Of a stretch of DNA of 64,000 bases, positions 11,358 through 19,597 are shown piece by piece. The notes beneath the pieces are model-generated. The model was not told the DNA's origin. It searched no databases and saw nothing but the letters and a program-made list of their open reading frames with translations. The translations under genes were made by a program, and so were the position numbers. The stretch is from Burkholderiales bacterium (lineage in GTDB: Bacteria; Pseudomonadota; Gammaproteobacteria; Burkholderiales; SG8-39). The stretch's first letter is position 1. Each line of letters begins with the position of its first letter. Location of the stretch: the NCBI GenBank assembly GCA_027493935.1, contig JAOSJV010000011.1, positions 194,811-258,810 of the forward strand, given 5' to 3'.

Positions 11358-12638
11358 ATGATCATCATCGCAGTCGTTGGACTGGGCTACGTCGGTCTGC
11401 CGCTCGCGGTCGAGCTCGGCAAGAAGTACCGCACGATCGGCTACGATCTCTCGCGGGCGAAGGTGGAAGCCTATCGCCGCCACGTCGACCCCACCGGCGA
11501 GGTCGACACCGCCGATCTGAAGGCGGCCGCGGGCTTCACGCCGACCACCGATGCGGCCGCGCTCGGCGAGGCCGATTTCGTGATCGTCGCGGTGCCGACG
11601 CCGGTGGACGAGGCCCACCAGCCGGACTTCGGTCCGCTCGCCGGCGCGAGCGAGACCGTCGGCCGCCACCTCAGGCGCGGTTCGACGGTGGTCTATGAAT
11701 CGACGGTCTACCCCGGCGCCACCGAGGAGGTGTGCATCCCGGTGCTCGAGCGCCACTCCAACATGCAGTGGAAGCGCGATTTCTTCGTCGGCTACTCGCC
11801 CGAGCGCGTCAACCCGGGCGACCGCGAGCACACCCTCACGCGGATCGTGAAGGTGGTCGCCGGCGACACGCCGGAGACGCTCGAGCGGGTGGCCGCGGTC
11901 TATTCCAGCATCGTCGAGGCCGGCGTGCACCGCGCGTCGAGCATCCGGGTGGCCGAGGCCGCCAAGGTGATCGAGAACACGCAGCGCGACCTCAACATCG
12001 CGCTCATGAACGAGCTCGCGATCGTGTTCGACCGCCTCGGCCTCGACACGAACGAGGTGCTCGAGGCGGCCAGCACGAAGTGGAACTTCCTGCGGTTCCG
12101 CCCGGGGCTCGTCGGCGGGCATTGCATTGGCGTCGACCCCTACTACCTCACGCACAAGGCCGAGATGGTCGGCCACCACCCGCAGGTCATTCTTGCCGGG
12201 CGGCGCATCAACGACGGCATGGGCAAGTTCATCGCCGAGCGGGCGGTGAAGAACATGATCCGCGCCGGGTTCGCGGTGAAGGGCATGGACGTGATCGTGC
12301 TCGGCCTCACTTTCAAGGAGAACTGTCCGGACCTGCGCAACTCGCGCGTGATCGACGTCATCCGCGAACTCGAGTCCTACGGCGCGAGGGTGCACGTGCA
12401 CGATCCGATCGCGAGCCCGCAGGAGGCGCTGGAGGAATACGCCGTGAGGCTCGCGCAGTGGCACGAGCTCCCGCGCGCGGGCGCGATCGTCGCCGCGGTG
12501 GCGCACCGGGCGTTCGCCGAGCGCTCGGCCGACGAGTACGCCGGCAAGCTCGCTCCGGGCGGCGTGTTCATCGACGTCAAGGGCCAGGCCGACGTGTCCG
12601 CGCTGCGCACGCGCGGCGTCGACGTATGGCGGCTGTGA
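11358..12638 (+). CDS. tviB: UDP-N-acetylglucosamine 6-dehydrogenase (TviB/WbpO type)
   Basis: NAD-dependent four-electron oxidation of a UDP-N-acetylhexosamine to the uronic acid (UDP-GlcNAc to UDP-GlcNAcA). 426 residues: Rossmann start VVGLGYVGLPLAVELG, central helix domain, catalytic cysteine Cys256 in GGHCIGVDPYYL, and C-terminal UDP-binding domain (GLTFKENCPDLRNSRV). The TviB/WbpO branch rather than UDP-glucose dehydrogenase is inferred from overall sequence and from the adjacent TviC-like epimerase. The pair supplies UDP-GalNAcA for a surface polysaccharide, but no glycosyltransferases are adjacent. Confidence 0.85.
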   Translation: MIIIAVVGLGYVGLPLAVELGKKYRTIGYDLSRAKVEAYRRHVDPTGEVDTADLKAAAGFTPTTDAAALGEADFVIVAVPTPVDEAHQPDFGPLAGASETVGRHLRRGSTVVYESTVYPGATEEVCIPVLERHSNMQWKRDFFVGYSPERVNPGDREHTLTRIVKVVAGDTPETLERVAAVYSSIVEAGVHRASSIRVAEAAKVIENTQRDLNIALMNELAIVFDRLGLDTNEVLEAASTKWNFLRFRPGLVGGHCIGVDPYYLTHKAEMVGHHPQVILAGRRINDGMGKFIAERAVKNMIRAGFAVKGMDVIVLGLTFKENCPDLRNSRVIDVIRELESYGARVHVHDPIASPQEALEEYAVRLAQWHELPRAGAIVAAVAHRAFAERSADEYAGKLAPGGVFIDVKGQADVSALRTRGVDVWRL

Positions 12639-12643
12639 GCGCG

Positions 12644-13727
12644 ATGACCGATCGCCTGGCAGAGATCGACTCGGCCCCGTCCGCGCGCATCGCCGAGTCG
12701 CTGGAGCGCAAGCCGCGGCGGTGGCTTCTCACCGGCAGTGCCGGCTTCATCGGCTCGCACCTGCTCGAAGCGCTGCTGCGGGCGGGAGAGACGGTCGTGA
12801 GCGTGGACAACTTCGCCACCGGCAGCCGCGCGAACCTCGACGAGGCGCGCGCGGCGGTCGGCGAGGAGGCCTGGCTGCGGCACATTTTCATCGAGGGCGA
12901 TCTCGTCGAGCGCGACATCTGCCGCGACGCGTGCCGCGCAGCCGATGCGATTGTGCACATGGCCGCGCTCGGCTCGGTGCCGCGATCGATCGCCGATCCG
13001 ACCGCGAGCAATGCCGCGAACGTGACCGCGTTCGTCAACCTGCCTCGCAGCGGCCCGCGAGACCGGCATCAAGCGCGTGGTGTACGCCTCTTCGAGCGCC
13101 GTCTACGGCGATCACGCAGGCCTGCCGAAGGTCGAGGATCTCGTCGGGCGGCCACTGTCGCCCTACGCGGTCAGCAAGTGCGCGAACGAGCTCTACGCCG
13201 AGGCGTTCGGGCACTGCTACGCCATGGAGCTCGTGGGCCTGCGCTATTTCAACGTGTTCGGTCCGCGCCAGGACCCAGGGGGTGCGTACGCAGCGGTCAT
13301 CCCCTGCTGGGTACGGGCGATGCTGCGCGGCGAACCGGTGTTCATGAACGGCGACGGCGAGACGACGCGCGACTTCTGCTACGTCGCGAACGTGGTGCAA
13401 GCGACCCTGCTCGCGGCCACCACCGATGCGCCCGAAGCGCTTAACCAGGTCTACAACGTCGCGGTCGGCGACCGCACCTCGCTCAATGCGCTCTTCCAGA
13501 TGCTGCGCGACTCGCTCGCCGAGCGCTTCGAGCACGCACGCGCGATCGAGCCGGAGCATCGTGATTTCCGACCCGGCGACGTGCGCCACTCGCAGGCCGA
13601 CGTGTCGAAGGCACGGCGGCTGCTCGGCTACGTGCCGACCCACGATCTCGCGGCAGGCCTGCGCGAAGCGCTGCCGTGGTACGTGGAGCATCTCGCGGGC
13701 GGGCCGCAGGCGCCGGCGCGAGGCTGA
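12644..13727 (+). CDS. tviC: UDP-N-acetylglucosamine(uronate) 4-epimerase (TviC/WbpP type; one frame break)
   Basis: Extended short-chain dehydrogenase that inverts C4 of UDP-GlcNAc or UDP-GlcNAcA. The NAD motif ([15 protein letters not shown]) and [14 protein letters not shown] match TviC; the catalytic elements are SSSAVYG and YAVSK. An extra C at about 13043 splits the gene; without it [17 protein letters not shown] reads through and the protein is about 360 residues. It starts 5 bp after tviB and so forms a two-gene unit with it. With TviB it gives UDP-GalNAcA, a precursor of Vi-like capsule or O-antigen. Confidence 0.85.
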
Positions 13728-13948
13728 CCTCGATCGACCAGCCGCACCCGCGCGCGCTGCTGGTGGGCTTGCCCCCGATAGGGCGCTCGGAAGTGATCAC
13801 CTTGCGCGGGAATAACCCGCGGCGGAGCCTCTCGCCGGGACGGTGGACGGTTCGGATGCCGCTTTCGCTCGGACCGCTCAACCAGGGCGCGCATGAGCGT
13901 TGATATAATCGACTCGTGTCTGGCGCATCATTCCGTCCGCCGCGCTCC
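13728..13948 (+). other. tviC-dacC gap with hairpin
   Basis: The gap holds a perfect 6-bp stem hairpin CGCGGG-AATAA-CCCGCG at 13805-13821, not followed by a T run, which could be a weak terminator for the tvi pair. A strong -10 element follows nearer to dacC. Nothing else recognised. Confidence 0.35.
13904..13909 (+). promoter_or_regulatory. Consensus -10 box upstream of dacC
   Basis: A perfect TATAAT at 13904-13909, 40 bp before the dacC ATG, in an AT-rich patch (TTGATATAATC). No convincing -35 hexamer at 16-18 bp, so it may depend on an activator. Confidence 0.45.
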
Positions 13949-15076
13949 ATGAGGCTTCTGCTCCCCGTCGCACTGTTTCTTCTCGCGCTCGTCGCGCAAT
14001 CCGCCGCCGCCCAGGCGCCGCCGCCCGCGGTCGCAGCCAGGTCGTGGCTGCTGCTCGACTTCAACGCCGGCCAGGCGATCGCCGGCCAGGCCGAGAACGA
14101 GCGCTCCGAGCCGGCTTCGCTCACCAAGCTGATGTCCGCGTACCTCGTGTTCGAGGCGCTGCGCGAGAAGCGCATCGCGCTCGATCAGGCCGTGCCGGTA
14201 TCGGAAAAGGCGTGGCGCATGGGCGGGGCGCGGACGTTCATCGAGCCGCGGCGGCAAGTCACGGTCGACGAACTCTTGCACGGGATGATCGTGCAGTCGG
14301 GCAACGACGCCACCGTGGCGCTCGCGGAGCTCGTCGCGGGCTCCGAGGAGGCCTTCGCGCAGCTCATGAACCGCGCGGCGAAGCGGCTCGGCCTGAAGGA
14401 CACGAACTTCGTCAACGCCACCGGGTGGCCGGATCAGAGCCACTACTCGACCGCGCGCGACCTCGCGACGCTCGCTGCGGCGCTGATCCGCGAGTTCCCC
14501 GAACGTTACCAGCTCTACGCGCAGAAGGAGTTCCACTACAACAACATCACACAGCAGAACCGCAACCGGTTGTTGTGGCTCGACCCCAACGTCGACGGCG
14601 TCAAGACCGGGCATACCGAGGCGGCGGGCTATTGCCTGATCGCCTCGGCGAAGCGCGGGCAGCGCCGCCTGATCTCGGTCGTCCTCGGCACGAAATCGGA
14701 CAGCCTGCGCGCACAGGAGAGCCAGAAGCTGCTGAACTACGGCTTCCAGTTCTACGACAGCGTCCGCCTCTACGAGAAGGAGCAGCCGATCAGCACGCTG
14801 CGCGTCTGGAAGGGTGACCGCAACGAGGTCAAGGCCGCGCTGCCGGAGGATGTCTATCTGGTGCTGCCGAAGGGCGACGCCGAGAAGATCAAGGCCGAGT
14901 TCGTCAGCCGGCAGCCGCTCATCGCGCCGGTGAACGCGGGGCAGCCGGTGGGGACGCTGCGGCTGACGCTGGACGGCAAGGCGGTGGGCGAGCACACTGC
15001 AGTGGCGCTCGAGAGCGTGCCGCTCGCAGGGGTGTTCGGCCGGCTGTGGGACACCATGCGCCTCTGGTTCAATTGA
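13949..15076 (+). CDS. dacC: D-alanyl-D-alanine carboxypeptidase (PBP5/6 type)
   Basis: Removes the terminal D-Ala of pentapeptide stems in the periplasm. Start at the ATG at 13949, giving a clean signal peptide (MRLLLPVALFLLALVAQSAA); an in-frame GTG at 13916 only adds residues before it. 375 residues. The catalytic serine is Ser57 (SLTKLMSAYL), the second motif is SGNDATVALAE, the third KTGHTEAAGYC. The C-terminal beta-rich domain and a terminal amphipathic helix (GVFGRLWDTMRLWFN) suited to membrane attachment are present. Confidence 0.94.
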   Translation: MRLLLPVALFLLALVAQSAAAQAPPPAVAARSWLLLDFNAGQAIAGQAENERSEPASLTKLMSAYLVFEALREKRIALDQAVPVSEKAWRMGGARTFIEPRRQVTVDELLHGMIVQSGNDATVALAELVAGSEEAFAQLMNRAAKRLGLKDTNFVNATGWPDQSHYSTARDLATLAAALIREFPERYQLYAQKEFHYNNITQQNRNRLLWLDPNVDGVKTGHTEAAGYCLIASAKRGQRRLISVVLGTKSDSLRAQESQKLLNYGFQFYDSVRLYEKEQPISTLRVWKGDRNEVKAALPEDVYLVLPKGDAEKIKAEFVSRQPLIAPVNAGQPVGTLRLTLDGKAVGEHTAVALESVPLAGVFGRLWDTMRLWFN

Positions 15077-15200
15077 CGGGACGCGCCGCATCCCGTCGTC
15101 CCCGGGGGTTGTCATCCGCGCGAAAGCGGGGATCCACGTGCACTCGGAGCGCATGCTGGTGGATTCCCGCCTGCGCGGGGATGACGGCCTCGGAGGTTAG
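15077..15200. repeat. Dispersed repeat, family 1 (dacC-dat gap)
   Basis: A 78-bp element (about 15108-15186): left half around GCGCGAAAGCGGGGATCCA, right half GGATTCCCGCCTGCGCGGGG-ATGACG, mutually inverted. Same family as 9703-9780, 38657-38733 and 38742-38808. It ends about 20 bp before the dat start. Confidence 0.7.
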
Positions 15201-15209
15201 GAGAGGAAG

Positions 15210-16093
15210 ATGTCGCAGACCGTCTACCTGAACGGGGAGTACCTGCCCTCGCCGTGGCCCGCGTGCCGGTGCTCGACCGCGGGTTCATCTTCGGCGACGG
15301 CGTCTACGAGGTGATCCCGGTCTATGGTCGCGTCGCGCTGCGGCTGCGCGAACACCTCGAGCGCATGCAGCGCAGCCTGGACGCGATCCGGCTCGCGAAC
15401 CCCCTGGATATCGAGGCGTGGACGAAGCTCGTCGGCACGATCGTCGCGCGGAACCCGTGGGACGATCAGGCCGTCTATATCCAGGTGACGCGCGGCGTCG
15501 CGCCGCGCGACCAGGCGTTTCCGGCCGGCGCGCAGCCAACCGTGTTCGTGATGGCAAACCCGATGTCCAAGCCGACCATCGAGCAGCGCGAGCGGGGCGT
15601 CGGCGTGATCACCGCCGAGGATTTCCGCTGGAAGCGCTGCGACATCAAGTCGGTCTCGCTGCTCGCGAACTGCCTGCTGCGCCAGATGGCCGCCGACGCG
15701 GGCTGCGTGGAGGCGGTGCTGCTGCGCGACGGGCTCGTGACCGAGGCATCGACGAGCAACGTGTTCGCGGTGAAGAGCGGCGTGATCGTGACCCCGCCCA
15801 AGGACTACCGCATTCTGCCCGGCATCACGCTCGACCTCGTGCTCGACCTCGCGCGCGAGGCCGGGCTTGCGCTCGAGGTGCGGCCGCTGCCGGAGGCCGA
15901 GCTGCGCGGCGCCGACGAGATCTGGGTGTCCTCGTCGACGAAGGAGGTGCTCCCGGTGACGCGGCTCGACGGCGCGCCGGTCGGCGACGGCAAGCCGGGG
16001 CCGATGTACGCGCGCATGTACCAGCTCTACCAGGACTACAAGGCGCGCATCGCGCGCCGCGCCCGCGCATGCATGATGCAGCCGAATCGCTGA
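15210..16093 (+). CDS. dat: D-amino-acid aminotransferase, PLP class IV (one frame break)
   Basis: Fold-type IV PLP enzyme interconverting D-alanine and D-glutamate or similar. The start MSQTVYLNGEYLP at 15210 follows AGGAGAGGAAG. One C is missing at 15246-15248; once restored the frame continues as LAVARVPVLDRGFIFGDGVY. The PLP lysine lies in RCDIKSVSLLANCL, and the cofactor phosphate loop in EASTSNVFAV. About 294 residues. The 3' end overlaps the DUF493 gene by 25 bp. The neighbouring dacC suggests a role in wall D-amino-acid supply; a branched-chain aminotransferase cannot be fully excluded. Confidence 0.85.
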
Positions 16094-16338
16094 TCGCCTA
16101 CCCGTGCGACTTCCCGATCAAGGTCATGGGCCGGCGCCAGTCGCGCTTCGCGCAGTCGGTGGTCGACGTCGTGCGCCGCCACGCGCCGGATTTCGATCCC
16201 GGAACGGTGGAGATGCGCGCGAGCCGCGAGCGCAACTACCTGTCGCTCACCGTGACGGTCCGCGCCACCTCGCGCGAGCAGCTCGACGGGCTCTACCAGG
16301 AGCTCTGCGACCATCCGATGGTGACGATGGTGCTCTGA
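16069..16338 (+). CDS. DUF493 family protein (YbeD-like)
   Basis: 89 residues, the usual length for this small ferredoxin-like family: [13 protein letters not shown] near the N-terminus and [16 protein letters not shown] in the middle are hallmark stretches. YbeD/DUF493 proteins typically sit between dacA and lipB, as here, and are proposed to be small ligand-binding regulators; the exact role is unknown. The ATG at 16069 lies within the last codons of dat, so translation is probably coupled. Confidence 0.88.
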   Translation: MHDAAESLIAYPCDFPIKVMGRRQSRFAQSVVDVVRRHAPDFDPGTVEMRASRERNYLSLTVTVRATSREQLDGLYQELCDHPMVTMVL

Positions 16339-16354
16339 GCGTGCGAGGCGCAAC

Positions 16355-17065
16355 GTGAAGCGCGACACGTGGATCTCTCCCGGACGCGGGGGCGACCTTT
16401 CGCGTTCCACGTCGCGCGCATCTCTCGCGGTTCTGAAGCGGCTGGGAGCCGCGGAGTACCTGCCGACCTACGAGGCGATGAAGCGCTTCACCGCGGTACG
16501 CGGCCCCCAGACGCCCGACCAGCTGTGGCTGCTCGAGCATCCGCCGGTGTACACCGTGGGCCAAGCCGGGCGCGATGCGCACCTGCCGCGCGGCGCCACG
16601 GACATTCCGGTGGTGCGCGTCGACCGCGGCGGGCAGATCACGTATCACGGCCCGGGGCAGGCGATCGTCTACGTGCTCGTCGATCTGCGGCGCCGTGGGC
16701 TCACGGTGAGCGCGCTCGTGCGGCGCATCGAGCAGGCGGTGATCGACGCGCTCGCGGCGCACGGAATCGAGGCGGTGCGGCGCGCGGGGGCGCCGGGCGT
16801 GTACGTCGGGCCGGCCAAGATCGCCGCACTCGGCCTGCGGGTGCGCGGCGGCTGCAGCTATCATGGCGTCGCGCTGAACGTGGACATGGACCTCGCGCCG
16901 TTCGCCTGCATCGACCCGTGCGGCTACCCGGGGCTGGCGGTCACGCAGCTCGCCGACCTGGGCGTGCGCCTGAGTGCGGCCGAGGCGGCGGAAGCGCTCG
17001 CCGATGCGCTTGCCGCGATGCTCGACCCGGGATCCGCGATCAACCATTCGTGCTGCACGCCATGA
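16355..17065 (+). CDS. lipB: Octanoyl-ACP:protein N-octanoyltransferase
   Basis: Transfers octanoate from ACP to lipoyl domains, the first step of lipoate assembly. [28 protein letters not shown] and the catalytic Lys ([15 protein letters not shown]) and Cys ([12 protein letters not shown]) are intact. Family homology begins at about residue 25 ([17 protein letters not shown]). The first ~25 codons from the GTG at 16355 derive from a palindromic repeat (arms near GTGAAGCGCGACACGTGGA and TTCGCGTTCCACGTCGCGC), and no other start codon precedes the homologous part. Stop overlaps the lipA start (ATGA). Confidence 0.92.
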   Translation: MKRDTWISPGRGGDLSRSTSRASLAVLKRLGAAEYLPTYEAMKRFTAVRGPQTPDQLWLLEHPPVYTVGQAGRDAHLPRGATDIPVVRVDRGGQITYHGPGQAIVYVLVDLRRRGLTVSALVRRIEQAVIDALAAHGIEAVRRAGAPGVYVGPAKIAALGLRVRGGCSYHGVALNVDMDLAPFACIDPCGYPGLAVTQLADLGVRLSAAEAAEALADALAAMLDPGSAINHSCCTP

Positions 17066-18015
17066 AGACCAGTACCGATCTGCGCACCAAGCAGAAGGGC
17101 GAGCGCAAGACCGCGCGCATCCCGGTCAAGGTCGTGCCCGCCGACACGCCGCTCCGCAAGCCCGACTGGATCCGGGTGAGGGCCGCGGGCGCCGGATCGC
17201 GCTTCTACGAGATCAAGGACATCCTGCGCCGGCACAACTTGCACACGGTGTGCGAGGAGGCGAGCTGTCCGAACATCGGCGAGTGCTTCGGCAAGGGCAC
17301 CGCGACGTTCATGGTCCTGGGCGAGCTCTGCACGCGGCGCTGCCCGTTCTGCGACGTCGCGCATGGACGGCCGAAACCGCCGGACGCGGAGGAGCCGGCA
17401 GCGCTCGCGCGCACCATCGCGGCGCTGCGGCTCGGCTACGTGGTGCTCACCAGCGTCGACCGCGACGACCTGCGCGACGGCGGCGCCGGCCACTTCGCCG
17501 AGTGCATCCGCGCGGTGCGCGAGCACTCGCGGCGCACGCGCATCGAGGTGCTGGTGCCGGACTTCCGCGGCCGACTCGATGCCGCGCTCGAGATCCTCGC
17601 GAGCACGCCGCCCGACGTGATGAACCACAACCTCGAGACGGTGCCGCGCCTGTATCGGCAGGCGCGCCCGGGCGCCGACTACGCCCACTCGCTGCGGCTG
17701 CTGCAGGCGTTCAAGGCGCGCCGGCCGTCGGTGCCGACGAAGTCCGGCCTGATGGTCGGGCTCGGCGAGACCGACGACGAGATCCTGGAGGTGATGCGCG
17801 ACCTGCGCCGCCACGACGTGGACATGCTCACGATCGGCCAGTATCTCGCGCCGTCGAAGCACCACCTCCCGGTCGCCCGTTACGTTCACCCGGACGTGTT
17901 CGCGATGTACGAGCGTGCGGCGCGGGCGCTCGGATTCGCGCACGCGGCGGTCGGCCCGCTCGTGCGCTCGAGCTACCACGCGGACCAGCAGGCGCATCTC
18001 GCCGGCGTAGTGTAG
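17062..18015 (+). CDS. lipA: Lipoyl synthase
   Basis: Radical SAM enzyme inserting two sulfurs into octanoyl-lipoyl domains. 317 residues. The auxiliary cluster motif [12 protein letters not shown] and the radical SAM motif CTRRCPFCD are intact, as is the C-terminal RSSYHADQQ. The start overlaps the lipB stop by 4 bp, a common coupling. Confidence 0.97.
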   Translation: MKTSTDLRTKQKGERKTARIPVKVVPADTPLRKPDWIRVRAAGAGSRFYEIKDILRRHNLHTVCEEASCPNIGECFGKGTATFMVLGELCTRRCPFCDVAHGRPKPPDAEEPAALARTIAALRLGYVVLTSVDRDDLRDGGAGHFAECIRAVREHSRRTRIEVLVPDFRGRLDAALEILASTPPDVMNHNLETVPRLYRQARPGADYAHSLRLLQAFKARRPSVPTKSGLMVGLGETDDEILEVMRDLRRHDVDMLTIGQYLAPSKHHLPVARYVHPDVFAMYERAARALGFAHAAVGPLVRSSYHADQQAHLAGVV

Positions 18016-18228
18016 CGGCGGGCAGCGGATCGGCCGCAATTCCCGCGCAGAGGCCGCGTGAGAACTTGTCGTCGCTTGCGCGAAGGCGGGAGCCCGGAAA
18101 GGGGTTGCCCGACCGCGCGGCGGCTTACTGGATCCGCGCTTTCGCGGAGCTGGCGATGGGCCTGCGGGTCACGCCGCCTCGCACGCGGGAATCCGGTAAG
18201 CTTCCAAGCGTTTTCCCGGAGAGATCCG
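18016..18228. repeat. Degenerate family 1 repeat (lipA to DUF4197 gap)
   Basis: Degenerate copies of the family 1 arms: GCTTGCGCGAAGGCGGGAG near 18075 and TACTGGATCCGCGCTTTCGCGG near 18125-18147, then GCACGCGGGAATCCGG near 18181. No gene visible. It ends just before the start of the DUF4197 gene. Confidence 0.45.
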
Positions 18229-18909
18229 ATGCTCAAGCCCCTATTCCTCGCCGCCTCGTTCGCGCTCGCCGCAAACGCGCACGCGATCAACATCGCCGAT
18301 CTGTCCAATCAGGAAACGGTGAACGGGCTCAAGGGAGCGCTGATTCAGGGCGCCGAGAAGGCCGTCGGACAGCTCGGCACCGCCGACGGCTTTCTGGGCA
18401 ACGCCAAGGTCAAGATTCCGCTGCCCGAGTCGCTGCAGCGGGTCGAGCGCGTGATGCGCATGGTGGGCATGGGCCGGCAGGCCGACGAGCTCGTCACCAA
18501 CATGAACCGGGCCGCCGAGATGGCGGTCAAGGAAGCGAAGCCCTTGCTCGTGGACGCGGTGAAGAAGATGAGCGTGCAGGACGCGAAGGGCATCCTGACC
18601 GGCGGCGACGACGCCGCCACGCAGTACTTCCGCCGCACCACGTCCGATGCGCTCAGCAAGCGGTTCCTGCCGATCGTGAAGCAGATGACCGCGAAGGTCG
18701 ATCTCGCCCGGCTCTACAACCAGTACGCCGGCCAGGCGGCGAGCTTCGGCGTGATCGACGCCAAGGACGCGAACATCGACGACTACGTGACGCGCAAGGC
18801 GCTCGACGGCCTGTTCCTCGTGATCGCCGAGCAGGAGCGCGCGATCCGCCAGGACCCGGTCGGCTCGGCCTCGAAGATCGTGCAGAAGGTGTTCGGGGCA
18901 TTGAAATGA
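18229..18909 (+). CDS. DUF4197 exported protein
   Basis: 226 residues with a cleavable signal peptide (MLKPLFLAASFALAANAHA). The body is alpha-helical: GLKGALIQGAEKAVGQLG, KIPLPESLQRVERVMRMVGM, ILTGGDDAATQYFRRTTSD and the C-terminal KIVQKVFGALK match the DUF4197 family of periplasmic proteins of unknown function. Start at 18229 follows CCGGAGAG. Monocistronic as far as seen. Confidence 0.85.
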   Translation: MLKPLFLAASFALAANAHAINIADLSNQETVNGLKGALIQGAEKAVGQLGTADGFLGNAKVKIPLPESLQRVERVMRMVGMGRQADELVTNMNRAAEMAVKEAKPLLVDAVKKMSVQDAKGILTGGDDAATQYFRRTTSDALSKRFLPIVKQMTAKVDLARLYNQYAGQAASFGVIDAKDANIDDYVTRKALDGLFLVIAEQERAIRQDPVGSASKIVQKVFGALK

Positions 18910-19000
18910 GAGTGGGCGCTTGGCAGCGAACAGTGGGCAGTCGGGCTCGACGGTAGATCCTGTCCGCTTCCGCCCACTACCCGCTGTCCACTGGCCACCA
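18910..19000. repeat. Palindromic repeat, family 2, abutting a ParE relic
   Basis: Left arm AGTGGGC-GCTTGGCAG-CAGTGGGCAGT (from 18911) and right arm CGCCCACTACCCGCTGTCCA (18971-18990) form an imperfect inverted repeat. Its right edge coincides with the place where homology to a ParE toxin (minus strand) stops. Confidence 0.5.
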
Positions 19001-19282
19001 GGAGGCAGCCCGCCTCGCGCTGGTGCCGCACGGCGAGAATCTCGCGGCGGTCGCGACGCGGTGACAGGCGATGCAAGGCAACGTAGCCTGTGCGACCGTA
19101 GGAGACGACCAGCTCGCGCAGGGCCCCTGGACGGGCCGGCCGATGTGCGGGTGGCGCTCGAGCACTGCAATGGCGTTTACGATCACCGCCACCGCCTCGA
19201 CCGCCGCGGCCGCATCGCGCGCGGCGAGAAAGTCGAACAACCGATCCAGATCGGCCAGGGCCCGCGAGCTATGCGCGATCGC
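19000..19282 (-). pseudogene. ParE/RelE-family toxin remnant
   Basis: Read on the minus strand, two frames together give a ParE-like chain: SSRALADLDRLFDFLAARD, VLERHPHIGRPVQG, then after a one-base slip in the GGGGCCC stretch near 19125, ALRELVVSYGRTGYVALHRL and REILAVRHQREAG. These are the family's conserved helices and its C-terminal beta strand (VSYGRxGYVALxR, RHQREAGY). No start codon is visible before the first conserved helix, and the 3' end is cut by a palindromic repeat. Dead or dying toxin. Confidence 0.6.
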
Positions 19283-19324
19283 GGCCGATCGTGGCGGTTC
19301 CCCGCCCGCTCACCGCTTGCGAGC

Positions 19325-19440
19325 ACGCCGCACGGCCTGGGGCTCGCGCGCCGTCTTGCCCCCGCACGCGCCAGGATGTAGGCATGCACGGCCTCTGCGG
19401 CGTACAAGGGTCCGCCGGCGTCCACCTCTGCCGCCGACCG
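19325..19440 (-). pseudogene. Remnant of RHH/CopG-type antitoxin, 3' part
   Basis: Immediately upstream of the ParE relic on the minus strand is a C-terminal antitoxin-like stretch (AAEVDAGGPLYAAEAVHAYI, then [15 protein letters not shown]). The pattern 'E-hydrophobic-D-A-G-G-P-x-Y-x-x-E-D/A-V-H-A-Y-I' is typical of antitoxins partnered with ParE. The N-terminal DNA-binding part is absent: a family 1 repeat occupies its place (19455-19545). Confidence 0.45.
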
Positions 19441-19454
19441 TTCGGCTTCAGCGA

Positions 19455-19545
19455 TCGGTTCCGGTCGTCCCCGCCGAAGCGGGGACCGGCGCCTGTCCGC
19501 GTTCGGCGCCCGCTGGCTTCCCCTGCGCGGGAATGACACCGCCAG
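19455..19545. repeat. Dispersed repeat, family 1, inside antitoxin remnant
   Basis: Left half GTCCCCGCCGAAGCGGGGAC, spacer, right half TTCCCCTGCGCGGGAATGAC, the same inverted architecture as the copies at 9703 and 38657. It replaces the 5' part of the antitoxin relic. Confidence 0.6.
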
Positions 19546-19597
19546 CGTCCGGCGCACCACGCTCCGGCCTCCCTCGCTCCCTCGCCCGTCGCGCGCC

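Noticed and set aside
13805-13821. Rho-independent terminator after tviC
   Set aside because: The stem is perfect but only 6 bp and there is no T tract, so it is noted only as a hairpin in the gap.
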